64,000 nucleotides of DNA from Symbiodinium natans (lineage: Eukaryota > Sar > Dinophyceae > Suessiales > Symbiodiniaceae). The stretch spans positions 474,464 to 538,463 of the forward strand of contig CAJNDS010002192.1 in NCBI GenBank assembly GCA_905221605.1, read 5' to 3'. A program made the translations under genes and the position numbers. Positions 33,813-45,100 of the stretch are shown piece by piece. The notes under the pieces are model-generated. The model saw only the letters and a list, made by a program, of their open reading frames with translations. It had not been told where the DNA came from and made no database searches. The number at the start of each line of letters is the position of its first letter. The stretch's first letter is position 1.

Positions 33813-35053
33813 TAGACTCAGACCCACAACATGGGTCTCTTGAACTTAGGAGCCTCAAAAAGGGGCTCAAGGAGTGACCCTGTTAGGGACCTCAGGGGGT
33901 TATTTGGGGGTTGTTTAGATAGGGGAATAAGATTAAGGGTCCCTTTCTAGGGCGTCCCTCCGAATGCCCTTAAGATCCGGAGGTGTGGATATTCGATCCC
34001 TTCTTAATGTCATGGTATGCCACCCGCGAAACCACACATTCTCTGTGACACCCGGCCAGCAATGCAGGCGGTGGCACACACTTGTGATGACCAGGCCCGT
34101 CTTCGGCAAAGTCTGTGGACATGTTGCTGAGACTTTGAGGTTTCAGGGTTTTCTTGATATAGTATCAGTGCAGACTAAAGATTAGAGACTTCCAGGCTTA
34201 GATCGGAGAGTGGATCCGCGAATGTGAGCAGCTGGGAAGCATCTGGGACAAAGCCGCAGTTGCGGTGGACTGAGGCCGAGGAGAGTGTTCTAGAAATCTC
34301 AGACAATACTCTGAGATTGGCGACAAGTGCAAGCAGTTGCCCCACTTAAGTAGCGGCCACATTGCTCCTGACTCCCGGATTTCCCAAGGTCAAAGATGCC
34401 CACAGGGCCAGGTCCAGCCCCAAACCACGCACGCCTTCATCTGCCTCACACCAGGAAAGAAAAGTTGGCACGGGATCCCTGAGCATCAGAACATTTTGCC
34501 CTAAATTCTCCATGGTTCTCTATGCCTTGCGTGCCAACACACACAAAGCAGCACGCATGAGTGACTCCTGTGTTTAGAGGATGGTGTGGAGCCCGCCTGA
34601 AGCAGGCTGCCTGCATCTCTCGCCGTTTTGGTGGCCTGCGCCTGAGGAAGTATCACGCAGACTCTTGTTATGCTAATGACAGGAAGTTGTTCAGTCTTGC
34701 AGCTTTTGAGTCTTGAAGCAGAGGAGGGATGCACATGTTGTCTACAGGAAAGAGGAAGAAGACAAGCCCTGATGTTTGGCCTCACGAGCCACGAAAAAAA
34801 AGCGCTAGGCCCTTTGGGAACATTGTATGTTTCCCTTACTGGGTTTAAGAGGCTCACATCTCGGAATCTATTTTCGGAAGGTTTTTGTGCCATCCTCGAA
34901 AAGGTTGGACCATTGCTTCTGCTTGCGTCTAGGCCATCGCTGCAGATGTTTTCGCACACTCGGAGGACGGGTTGGGGGGGGCCCAAGGTTGAAAAAAAAC
35001 AGCTCCAAAAGGGTCTTAGGGTTTAGAGATGTTTAGAGTTTTAGGGTTTAGTT
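33813..35053. other. No supported gene
   Basis: Frames at 33964-34185, 34501-34986 (minus) and 34670-35026 have no recognisable motif. G/C-run-rich sequence at 33830-33960 resembles the palindromic elements but without clear ends. Confidence 0.3.
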
Positions 35054-35080
35054 TCTTTTTTCTTTTCTTTTTGTTTTTTT

Positions 35081-35111
<31 letters not shown>

Positions 35112-35125
35112 TGGGGGGTGGGGTG
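35054..35125. repeat. Poly-T / poly-G tract
   Basis: A T-rich run of about 35 bases passes directly into a G-run of about 20 bases, then gtggggggtgggg. Such tracts are prone to assembly and sequencing error. Confidence 0.9.
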
Positions 35126-35269
35126 TTAGGGTTTAAGGTTCATATAGGGCCCTACAAGAAGGGTCAAACAGGGTTGTCAACCTCAGGCCCCCACAACTTT
35201 CTGAAGGCGCCCGACACGCTTGGAGCCCCTCATGGGTCTCAACAAAACCAGGACCACTCAAAGTCCTAA

Positions 35270-35526
35270 ACCCTAAACCCTGAACAGTCTTTAGGGTTTA
35301 GGGTTTAGGCTTTAGGGTTTAGGGTTTAGGGTCTGTTTAGCTGGGGGGCAACAATGACCCTAATGAAAGCCTCCCCACCTCCAGGAGCCCCGAATTCTCG
35401 CAGACGACAGCGAGTGTGTCTCCGAGAAAGCCCCATGGCCTGGAAGACACACGGGTTTAGGGTTTAGGGTTTAGGGTTTAGGGTTTAGGGTTTAGGGTTT
35501 AGGGTTTAGGGTTTAGGGTTTAGGGT
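35270..35526. repeat. Cluster of telomeric patches
   Basis: Short (CCCTAAA)2 at 35267-35282, (TTTAGGG)n at 35291-35333, and ten clean TTTAGGG copies at about 35453-35526. Both orientations occur within 60 bases. Confidence 0.9.
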
Positions 35527-38500
35527 TCCCTTGCAGCCTCCAAAGTCCGTTGCTCAAAAGGGTTTAAGGGAACTGGGAAGGCAAACAGGCATCCGGTTCC
35601 AAGTTGCTGGCCGCGGCGGGGCTTTCAGGGTCTTGATTGGGGGCTTGTACTATGGGGATTGACTCGCTCAGGTTGTTCTGGCGCATGGGCTTGACGCTTG
35701 CAGAGCTTTGTGGGATTGTTGGATGGGGCAGGGTGTGCAAAAGAGGCCTTTGAGAGTGGTGTCTGTCTCCTCAGAAGTCACGCTCGCGGCACATTAGCCG
35801 TCAGAAAGTGGTGGAATAGCGAAGAGCCCTTTTACGACGTGTTAAAAGCCACGTTATAATGCGTCTTTTACCTACAGCTTTGAAGCGGGGGGGAAATGGG
35901 CCCCATTAAAGTATGAGAAGTATGAGAATACATGCCCTTAAATTCAGTAGGGCAAAAGCCCCGTAGAAAAAAGTACATTTACTAGTTAGTAGGGTTTTTG
36001 CGTGAACAAAGTGAACAACAAAACCGCGCACTAAAAGACCCCACACGATTATGATTACTGCGCGTGCGTGAACTTGCCGGAGTAGTACGAAGAATATTCG
36101 GGCTTGTGCGCGTACCGTAACCTATCTCTAGCGCCTGTCAACGGTTGATCTGCACCCATCACACCTTGAGACCCAACCTCTGTTTCCAAGCTTATTTCCA
36201 AGCTTTGCTACGAACCGGTCCCTGAATGATTTCCTCTTCCAAAAACCTGTCTCATTCACCCTTATAGCCGTGAGTTAGAGAACGTAACGTCCTGTGTGAC
36301 CATCATGTCCGATTGTTACATGGACTTGTCCCGGAGCTTCTCTCTCCAACAACAACCACCTCACAAGACTAACCCTAAACCCTAAACCCTAGTCACTTGC
36401 ACCGGCAGCACAAGGATGGCTGCACCCTGGTCGCCCTCCAGCGCGGCGCATTGAAAAGGATCACCGGGGAAGATAGGGCCGTGAGACCGTCTGACTCCGT
36501 GGCCTGTGGGCCTATGGGATTCGAAAACTCTTAAAGCTGAACAGTGTGGGCTGGTTGCACCTGCGGTGCGAAGGCAAGACGTTTTGGCTCGCCCTGTGCC
36601 GCGACGGCTACGTATAGCGGCCCTTATCCAACTGTTACGTGAGCTGAAGCCGAAGGAGCCGCTCGAGATATGTTGACCGATGGCCGAACTAGCATGAAAC
36701 TTAAAGACTCTTTAAAGAATGAGGGTCCGGAGTTCCTGGCTTCTTGGCATTTTCTTGCGCGTGATTTTGCGAAGGATGGTCGCAACTTGCCGCAACTCCA
36801 TATTCCCAGTTTCTGCTCCAAGAGAAATACTGTTTATCGCAAGGCCGCATTGCCTGAGAATGACCAAATTCGCTGCACTATCTGTTGCGTACCGATGGCA
36901 CAACTCGTATCCGCCTTGGTTATAACAATCGGAATCTGATGCCACATGCATTTGGACAAGTCGGCGCGCTTGCTTTCACGCAGCATCTAGGAGTGTCCGA
37001 GTCTTTACACGAGCACAACATGCGGCACTCCCGAAGCGCCACCTTCATATGCCCGGAAACAATGCGTCAGCTAGCGACAGGTAGCGGTTGCTCTCAAGCA
37101 GCTGGCTAAAAGCCCTCTGCCTCTCCAACGATGAACGCCCCCGACCCTCTACTGTGAGGAGCAGTGGGAAGGAAGAGAGCCTGCCTCGCTCCGATTCTCA
37201 GCTGCAAGATTCACAAGCTGCAGCTCTGGCGACTGGTGGTTTTGGAGAACTCCCCTTGCTGCTGTTCGGCTTGCTGAGGATCTCGGGACTTGGTTTCGGA
37301 GTGCCGACATGTGCACCCATTTATAGAACTCTGCTGTTGCTGCAGCTTCGGGACATCTGACGCTGACTTCAATGAAGCGAGAAGACATGCGCGTGTTTAA
37401 GGCTAAGGGCTCTCTGGGGCTTTGACTTGGAGTGCTTTCAGTCATCCCTGATACCATGATACCAGATGTCCTGGAAACTTTGCTTCCTCAGTGTGGGTTA
37501 GAAAGCCGAAGTACATGTCCCACATAAACAGTTTAAACGATTCCCAGGATCGTCCCACGAAGTCCTTCACTAGCGCCTACAAGCGCCCGAAAAACATGGC
37601 CGACGTGGCAAGTTCGATTCTTGGGTCTGTTTGGCTTTGTTTGGGCCTTAAGGGCTTTGCTTGGAGGCGGCGGTTGGCACTACTAGGCTTTGTGCCTTGA
37701 AAGGGTTTGGGGTCAAAGTTGGTTCAATGTCTAAGGGGTCCAGGGATCAGGGCTTTGGGTTTTTTTCTGGTCTATGGAAGTTTGTAGGTCGGCACTTTCT
37801 CACTGAACTCGTTGATTGGTTTGGCCCCTTGGGCAGCTAGCTCTTGATGGTAGTTTCCAGGGGTGTGGTGGGTGGAGTCGAGAGGCTCTCAGCTTTCTCT
37901 CTTCCCGGCTTGGTCTTCGCAAACAGGGTTCCTACCCGCGGGGGATTGCAGGGAAACACGTTCAGTGGCCTTCCCGTCGAGAAGCTTGCCCCAAGTGAAA
38001 GCCGCCAGCAAAGTGTTCCAACAACATTCGCCGCTCGCCCCAGAAAAAGTGGAAATCCTCGTTGAGCAGCAAACCCGATTGGCCTGGAAACTGAATTCGC
38101 CGCTTGCGCCAAGGAGTTTCATCGTGAACAAGGCCCGGTTCGGGTGCACAAGGGTCTCACGTCTTTCCGTATTGCCCGTGCCGCACAATGGGGGATGCTG
38201 GGTTCTATGTGCGGCATGCTGTCCTCGGTGGATGGCTGCAACACCTACTCTGAGCCTCACTGCGGCAGCACGTCAAAGGCCAGCAGTTTCTGTGCAGCTT
38301 GCAGTGGAGCGTTTACTTGCTGAACGCTTCGGAAGGACTGCGAGACGCCCCCCTGCAGCGGCCAAGTGCACATTCAGCTGGGAGGTTGCCCGGCTCGTAA
38401 GGGTAGCTCCGAGTTCCAAAGTCGAGTCGAGACTCGAGGAAGAGCGACTTGCACCCCAAGCCCGAAATATGTGTATACATTTGTTGTATGTTTATCTGAT

Positions 38501-39034
38501 TGTATGTTTATAGATATATACACATATATACATATACATATATATATATATATACGGTCACAGGGTTTCAGCCCGTCGCCTAGCGCCGTGAGCTTGTGGA
38601 CTCAGGCCCCGGCGAGATGGTCGTGGTTTTCGCCGCATGCCCTGAAGCAGGTTTGCAAGCGGTGGATTGAGATTGGGGCCTGGCTGATCCAATCAGCTCA
38701 TTGAGATAGGAGATGCAGTGGTTGGGTGCGTGCAAGAACAGGTGCACAGAGTCATCTCATCCTACGGAAGAGAACCTCCATAAAAAGAAAAAAACAAACA
38801 TGTGGTCCAAGGTATCTCAGCCAGAGTCTCTGGCTAAGCCGCCCCTGGGACTGCGAGGATTGAGAAATAAATGGATGATAAAGGCAAGGTTGTTGTCAGC
38901 ACCTTGGCTGCCTTCTCCCAGTGACTCCGTAGATGAAGCCCGGAAAGGACACCCTACTCGACTTTATGGCACGTTTCAGTTCCGTCACCATGCACTTTTT
39001 TTCGTAGCTTGCGAAGCCTCCGAAAGAAACTGAG
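35527..39034. other. Long stretch before the phosphatase exons; N-terminal exons not located
   Basis: The phosphatase start should lie here. One weak candidate at about 38603-38655 reads ELVDSGPGEMVVVFAACPEA, like the PAP strand 'EMVVSW', but its phase does not fit cleanly. A 216-codon plus frame at 37863-38513 is Arg/Ser rich and of unknown meaning. A TA microsatellite lies at 38514-38555, and short telomeric words at 36370-36392. Confidence 0.3.
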
Positions 39035-39122
39035 GCGTGTCCGCTTCGGAAAGTCTGATCAGCCGATGAGCTTCTCGGCGGAGGGCACTACGGCTACGTA
39101 CTCGCAGCAGCTTGGAAGAAGT
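39035..39122 (+). CDS. Phosphatase exon: Fn-III-like strand
   Basis: After actgAG|G the frame reads [20 protein letters not shown], then TYSQQLGRS, to a GC donor (agt|GCATCG), phase 0. It matches the V-x-Y/F-G ... A-x-G-x-x-x-T-Y segment of the PAP N-terminal domain. The following intron is about 2.1 kb. Confidence 0.65.
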
Positions 39123-42100
39123 GCATCGGGTAGAAGATTCCGGCCATACCGGCCAGAGCCAGGTAGGGTTAGCTAAATTTCTTGCATGCGGTGGCCTTGG
39201 GAGGGATTACTCTGACTAACCCCCGTAGAACAGCAGACGAAGCACGCCACATTCTCCGGCCGCGGGTCTGCGCGTCCTTGATCCATGCACTGTTTTTTTT
39301 GGGGGGGGTTTTTGTTTCCGTTATTTGCCTGCCTGTGAACTGAACTCAGGCTGCTCTACTGGAGCGGCTTGGCTACATGGGCAACGGGTCGGGCTCTGCA
39401 GATCGGATTGAACTAACCAACAAGCTTCCATATGAACCCAACAGATCAATACTGCAGCCAAAGCCTTCAAGGCCAGGAGTTCGGGATGTTTCGGGAATGC
39501 AAATCTCGGACATGGTTTTCGATGGCTAGGAGCCGCCTTTGTAAGCCCTTTGACCCTTGCCAGGCTTCGGTGGTTAATATAGGGGTCGGCAAAATTACTA
39601 ATGGTATTCCCTTACTGTATGGCCCCATGTAATAGTTATGCTATATGGCTATATTTGCTCCAAAACCCAATCATAAGGCCCCTGTATTCGGGTTTGTATA
39701 GGGGTCAAGGTTGGTGTTTTGAGGTTTTGGACCAGGAGGGGTCTTAGGGATGCCCAGGCGAACAACTGTTCGTCCCGGTGGTTGCCGGTGGGCGTGAGAT
39801 GAGCACTGAAGAGGTGGGGGGACCCCTGTTGTAATCCCAGATGCCAAACTGCTGAGGCTTTGCTCAGGCTCTCATACTGCAATGCTGCTGCTGCTGCTGT
39901 GTGTAAGTTAGCTTCGGCCACGTGAAACAGCAGCTTGGCCTCAAAGTGCATTCCGCGTTCAAGGCGGATGGTTGATCGGAATAGCATGTTTAGCTTCCCC
40001 GATCGGCATGATCTAAAAGTCCCTATTCCGACCCTGCAGGCTGCCAAGCTCATGCATCTGGACAGCAGTGTCAGCGCCATATGCACCGCGCAAAACCTGA
40101 AAAAGAGTCTACGCCTGCGCGCCGGGTGTTTCTGCTGTCAATCACATTTTGCACTTCGCTTCCCATCAGATTGAACCAGCGATGGCTTAGGAGCACCGAC
40201 ACTTGGGCCTACAACAAGAGGACGGGATGGAGGCAACTCGACAAGTCTGGTTCCTTTCGAGCAGGTCTTCCGCATCTGGCGCGCTGCATTTTTCGAGTTG
40301 CAGCTTGTGTGCACGATTGGAGGTGTTATGCATGACGGCGAGGCGATTGGACAACTAGCGGTGCTTGAAACAACTGATGCGGCTCTTCTCATAGTGCATG
40401 CACGCCGCGATCGATAAACGTTTTGTCAGGGAGAGAAGGTACTCATGATCTTGGAATAGCAATGAAGCAATACACCACGCCTGGCCTACACCTTCGCACC
40501 AGTGGTACCTGCAAACCCATAGCAGCTGCGGGGAGGTATCCTTCATACCGCATGATTGGACCACAGCAGGTGGAGGAGCAATTCGATGATTCAGGGTGGT
40601 TTCTGGGCCTTATAGGGTTGAGGCAGTCCTTCCACTGATGTCCTCGTCCCTGTTTGTCTTGCAGTTTCTGACAGTTTCTGAGGGTGCTGTCACCAGGAGA
40701 GGATTGGCTGGTACAAGAACCCGGGGGAGACTTGCCTGCCTTTAGGGTTTAGGGTTTGTGGAGTGGCACCAACTCAGTAACTCCGGGTGAAGTGGCACGC
40801 CTGTTGCAAAAATGGTTTAGGGTTTTGGGTTTGCAGAGTCTGGGTTTAAAAAAGGGTTTAGGGCTTAGGGTGTAGAATTTAGGGTGGGTCCCCCCCCATT
40901 GATTCCCAAGGCTGAGCGAATGCAAAGTTGTGTTGGCGATGTTCAGCTGCGCAACCGAATGGACAATCAGGATCTCTGAGACGTGCTAGGCTTCAGAATA
41001 AGGCTGGCACCCCTCCACCGTGAAATGCAGCTGAGTAGCACAAGGGGGTTGTTCTAGTATAGTTGTATACATCGGGTTCGCCCGAACAAAACCGCGCGAA
41101 GATGGCAACACTGCAGTTGCTTGAGCCCTGTCTCCCTAAACCCTAAACCCTAAACCCTAAACCCTAAACCCTAAACCCTAAACCCTAAACCCTAAACCCT
41201 AAACCCTCCGTCCCGCATGTGCGTCTTCACCTCAGGAAAGGTACGACTCCCCGGCCATCCACACAGTGGTGCTTTCAGGCTCGGGCCTCGCCTCTTACTG
41301 TGGGGTTAGGGTTTAGGGTTTAGGGTTTAGGGCTTAGGGCTTAGGGTGTAGGGTTTAGGGTTTAGGGTTTAGGGTTACCCCGAAAACGGTAGGACTGAAA
41401 GTCGGAGCTAGAAGTCCAAACCGAACGAACTTGCCAAGAAAGCGGCTGAAGATTCGCAGGTCTTGAGCCAGGTGTCGAGTATACCTACCAGGCGGGCACT
41501 GCACTTTAGGTGGCATAGCTGATTGAAACTGAATTCGGGCTAAAGAAATGCGAAGTTGTAGGCTGTCATTTGGGCTCGCATCACACATGGGTGCGTTACT
41601 GCTCGAAGCACACATAAACACACCCACAAATACAAATTCTGGATTGGAGCTTGGGTCACGTGAAATCTTCTCCACAGTAAACGTCCAAAAATGCGGTGTG
41701 TTGTGTTTCCTCGCGCAGCCAACCTGGGTCGTTGAGCCCTGGGTCGTATGCGCACACTGCCTCAGGTGGACAATGACGCGCGTCAGTTCAGCTTCAAGAT
41801 GCCCCAGGCCCAGCCTTTGACATTGGGAAGGTTCCGGGTTCAAGGTCTGAGCTTTAAGAGCCATTGAGCGAAGTAGAGCTTCCCCTCCGTAAGCCACGGC
41901 CGATGTCGTTCGCGGGTGCATGATGGATGTATGAAGACGACTATGCCATGCAAGCACCACGTTGATCACCAAGAATACCAGATCCTGAGCAGCGAGGCTG
42001 TTGTGCTGCAGAAAGTCGTCCTTGACATGCGTAGATGTATGTTCAAAGCCCTGGACCATTCACCCCAAAATCCCCGTCCCAGGAGGGGCAGAAGTATCCC

Positions 42101-45100
42101 TACAACGTCGGCCTCCTAGGGGACGTTGGTCAGACCCCGGTCTCCAACTCCAGCGTCTTGGGCATAAGAGCTCCGGCTCGATGTTGGAGTGCTTGGGCTT
42201 TTCTGCTGTGTTTTTGCTCTTTGTCATAGAGGGGTTCCCCCCACCTCCCAAAAAAGGGGCTCACCCTGCCTTGGGGCTCATGTGCACCGAGTCCTGGAAC
42301 TTGCACGGTACCCTCTTCTTACTTCCATGAAGTTCAACCCCCCTGAACATCAGGCACTTTTCAAGAAAGCCGCAGCACTTGGGGGCGTGTTTGGTGGGGT
42401 TTATGTAGGGTTTATGTAGGGTTGAGGGGTTGCATCAGGCTTCCACCTCCTCCAGGAGCTGAAGCCCGAGTTTGCCGCCTGGCACATGGGGGGGGGGGGG
42501 TACCGGGGGGTAATCAGGGGGGGGTTTCAGGGGGTCCCTCTTACCACAATGGCCAGAAGCACCGGAAAACCCTTGGTGGACCCTGAGCGTTGTTTCGTCT
42601 ATGTTGCTTTGACATCGGTTCTGAGAGCGTCTATGTTGGCTGGTGGTTATTGCGCGGCACGGATTCGCAGGAGTACTCGACTGACCTAAATGAAGAAATT
42701 CAGGAGTGGACGGACCAATCTGCTAAGTTGATCGGCTGCCCCAAAAATCCATTGAGGTGCTCTTGACTGGCGACCTGTCCTACGCCGATGGTCATCCTGG
42801 CTGGATTGAAGTGTTTGGGGTTTGGGTTTTAGGTGGCAGTCCTGGGTTACAAAGGCGGGTGGGGTGTCCTACATTCAGCAAGTCCAGCTTCAAAAGGGTT
42901 GCGTGCTCCCCTGGAGGATTTAGGGCCGAGGCCCCTTGCTTGGGGCCACTATCTACCATGAGCCGAGCCTTCGCAGTCAGGGTTGCGGGTTCCAAAGTTG
43001 AGGCATGTATATTCAGTGATACTCGAAGTTCAAGTAGTCCTGCATTTTTGCAGTTCTAGCCTTCGCAGCCAGGACTATGTGTTTCCAGAGCTGAAGCATG
43101 TAAATCAAGCGATGCTCGAATTACAGGGTCCTCCATGACTGCGCGTTGAAGCTGGACGCCGCTCCTCCACTTCAATCTCTCTGAGTTTTCCCGCCTTTGC
43201 CTGAAAGCAGGCTACTTTCCTCGGTGGGACTCATATGGAATTATGCTGCTTGGCTGTGGTTCATGCAGGTAAGCTTCTCTAGGTAGACCCCAACCCCATA
43301 AATACCGCACTGGGCATCCACTGGTTTTAGGTCTTGGTGTTTGCATGATGTTTTTCTGCTGGTTAGTCGCCCACAAGTCTGCACCTCGCGCCTTCTAGCT
43401 CCGGGCTCCTGCGTGTTTGCAGCGTTACCTATACCGCATGGCAGCTACATGTCGAGCGAAAGTTAGTGAGTCCAACCGCCACATCCTAAGCAGATCCCGA
43501 TGCCTTTCAGCCACTTTGGCCTTCAGGGCAGAGCCGCTGAACGCGCGTGTGCCAGCAGCTTGCTGAAGTTTCAGCGCGATCTTGAACAGCTACCGACTTG
43601 AGGTGTCAGAGTTGTTCTTGATTCCTGTGATGACGGGAGGTAGGGGACAAGCGAATGCATGGAAGGTGAGCAGAATGTTGAGTTTGGAGGGTCAGCTCTG
43701 GTTGAGCATTGATCGAGCCAGAGCGCAGCTGTTTGTTTTTTCCTGCAATGACAGCTGCCTGGCAGTAGGTAATGACGTGTCCCGGCAATCACGAGTACGC
43801 CACAGGAGAGGCGTTCAAGAGCCTTCCGGCTGCAGGAGAGCCAGCTCGTCGTACATCCGAATGGTATCACTAACAGTACCGTTTCTTAGGAGGTTTGTGC
43901 CGGTATCTTTTCTTGTGGGTATACTCGCATTTGCATGCAGCAGCATGGACGGCCAGTGGGTAATTATACAGAAGTACCGTGGCAAACGTTTCACTTACCA
44001 GAGGTCGCTTGCAGCATGTGTGTTTTTGGCTGCAGCCGAGGTTACAATGCGCGATATCCAATGCCCTATGCATCTCGACAAGAGTTGGAAGTCGAGATGC
44101 AATTTCCTGCGGCCTTCTTCAACTCGTCTCGAGAAGACGGTATGGACCTTAAACATTGCTAAGCACTCGGAGAATTGGCTACGATCACTCGTTCAACTAG
44201 GTAGGTAGGTGACAAAACAGACAGACTCGGGCCCTGCTGTGTGCGGTGCGCCCCAGCTCCGCAGGTGACCCAGAGACAGATTTGGCTAGAGCGAGCCCTT
44301 GCTTTTTTCAAAGATGCCTACCCAAGCCGAGTCTTGCAGCATCGGCGATGGCAGCGTGCAAATTTGAAGTCACGCCACTGAAACAAGCCAACCTCATGCC
44401 CGCAGGCACAGTCAGGTTCGCCGGCCCCTCGGCTAGGAGTAGCCCATTCACACCAGGGGAAGTGATTTTTTTGGATTTCAGCTGTTGTGACTAGAAATGA
44501 GACGGCACTGATAATGCTGCAGCATCGGCGTGCCGGTGTCAGTCGCAGTGCTCGTGTTATCATTGCTCTCGTAGTGCACATGAAGCTGTAGCAGGAACCC
44601 TGCTGGAACCAAACTCTTGAAAGCGGACGGTCTGATGAGGACCCCAACTATTGGAGCCGTGACATTGGGCCGATGCATGCATCTTAGCACAATACTTGCA
44701 ATCCCGACAACGACATCTGTGAATGAGGTGACAGATGATGGCAGGGTTTCGGGTTAGAGCAGCTGGAGTGCGCAGCTGCACAACATCTTAAAGGGAACGG
44801 TCGCTGTGCATCGTGTGATCACTTTAGAAGGCTGCGCTTTGTCCGTGCGTTCACTCCAAGCCACTGAGCTGAGCCCATCATCCGAGGTGGTGGCCCTCAA
44901 CAGCTACGCCTCCAGCTCACCAAACAGTTTCCAGTACAACTGGCTGAAGAAGGACTTGGAGGACCTGTCGGGCCCCATCCAGCAGTCATGAATCGAACCT
45001 TAAACTATGATCCCGCTTCAGGGCCTCTATTTCAGGTCGAGATTCCTTATTTAAGGTGCAAAGCTGGACCAGACCATAGTTGAGAGTCGCAGACGCGAGA

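Noticed and set aside
41355-42059. 234-codon minus-strand frame
   Set aside because: Overlaps two well-supported phosphatase exons or their introns on the plus strand and starts in telomeric repeat; no motif.
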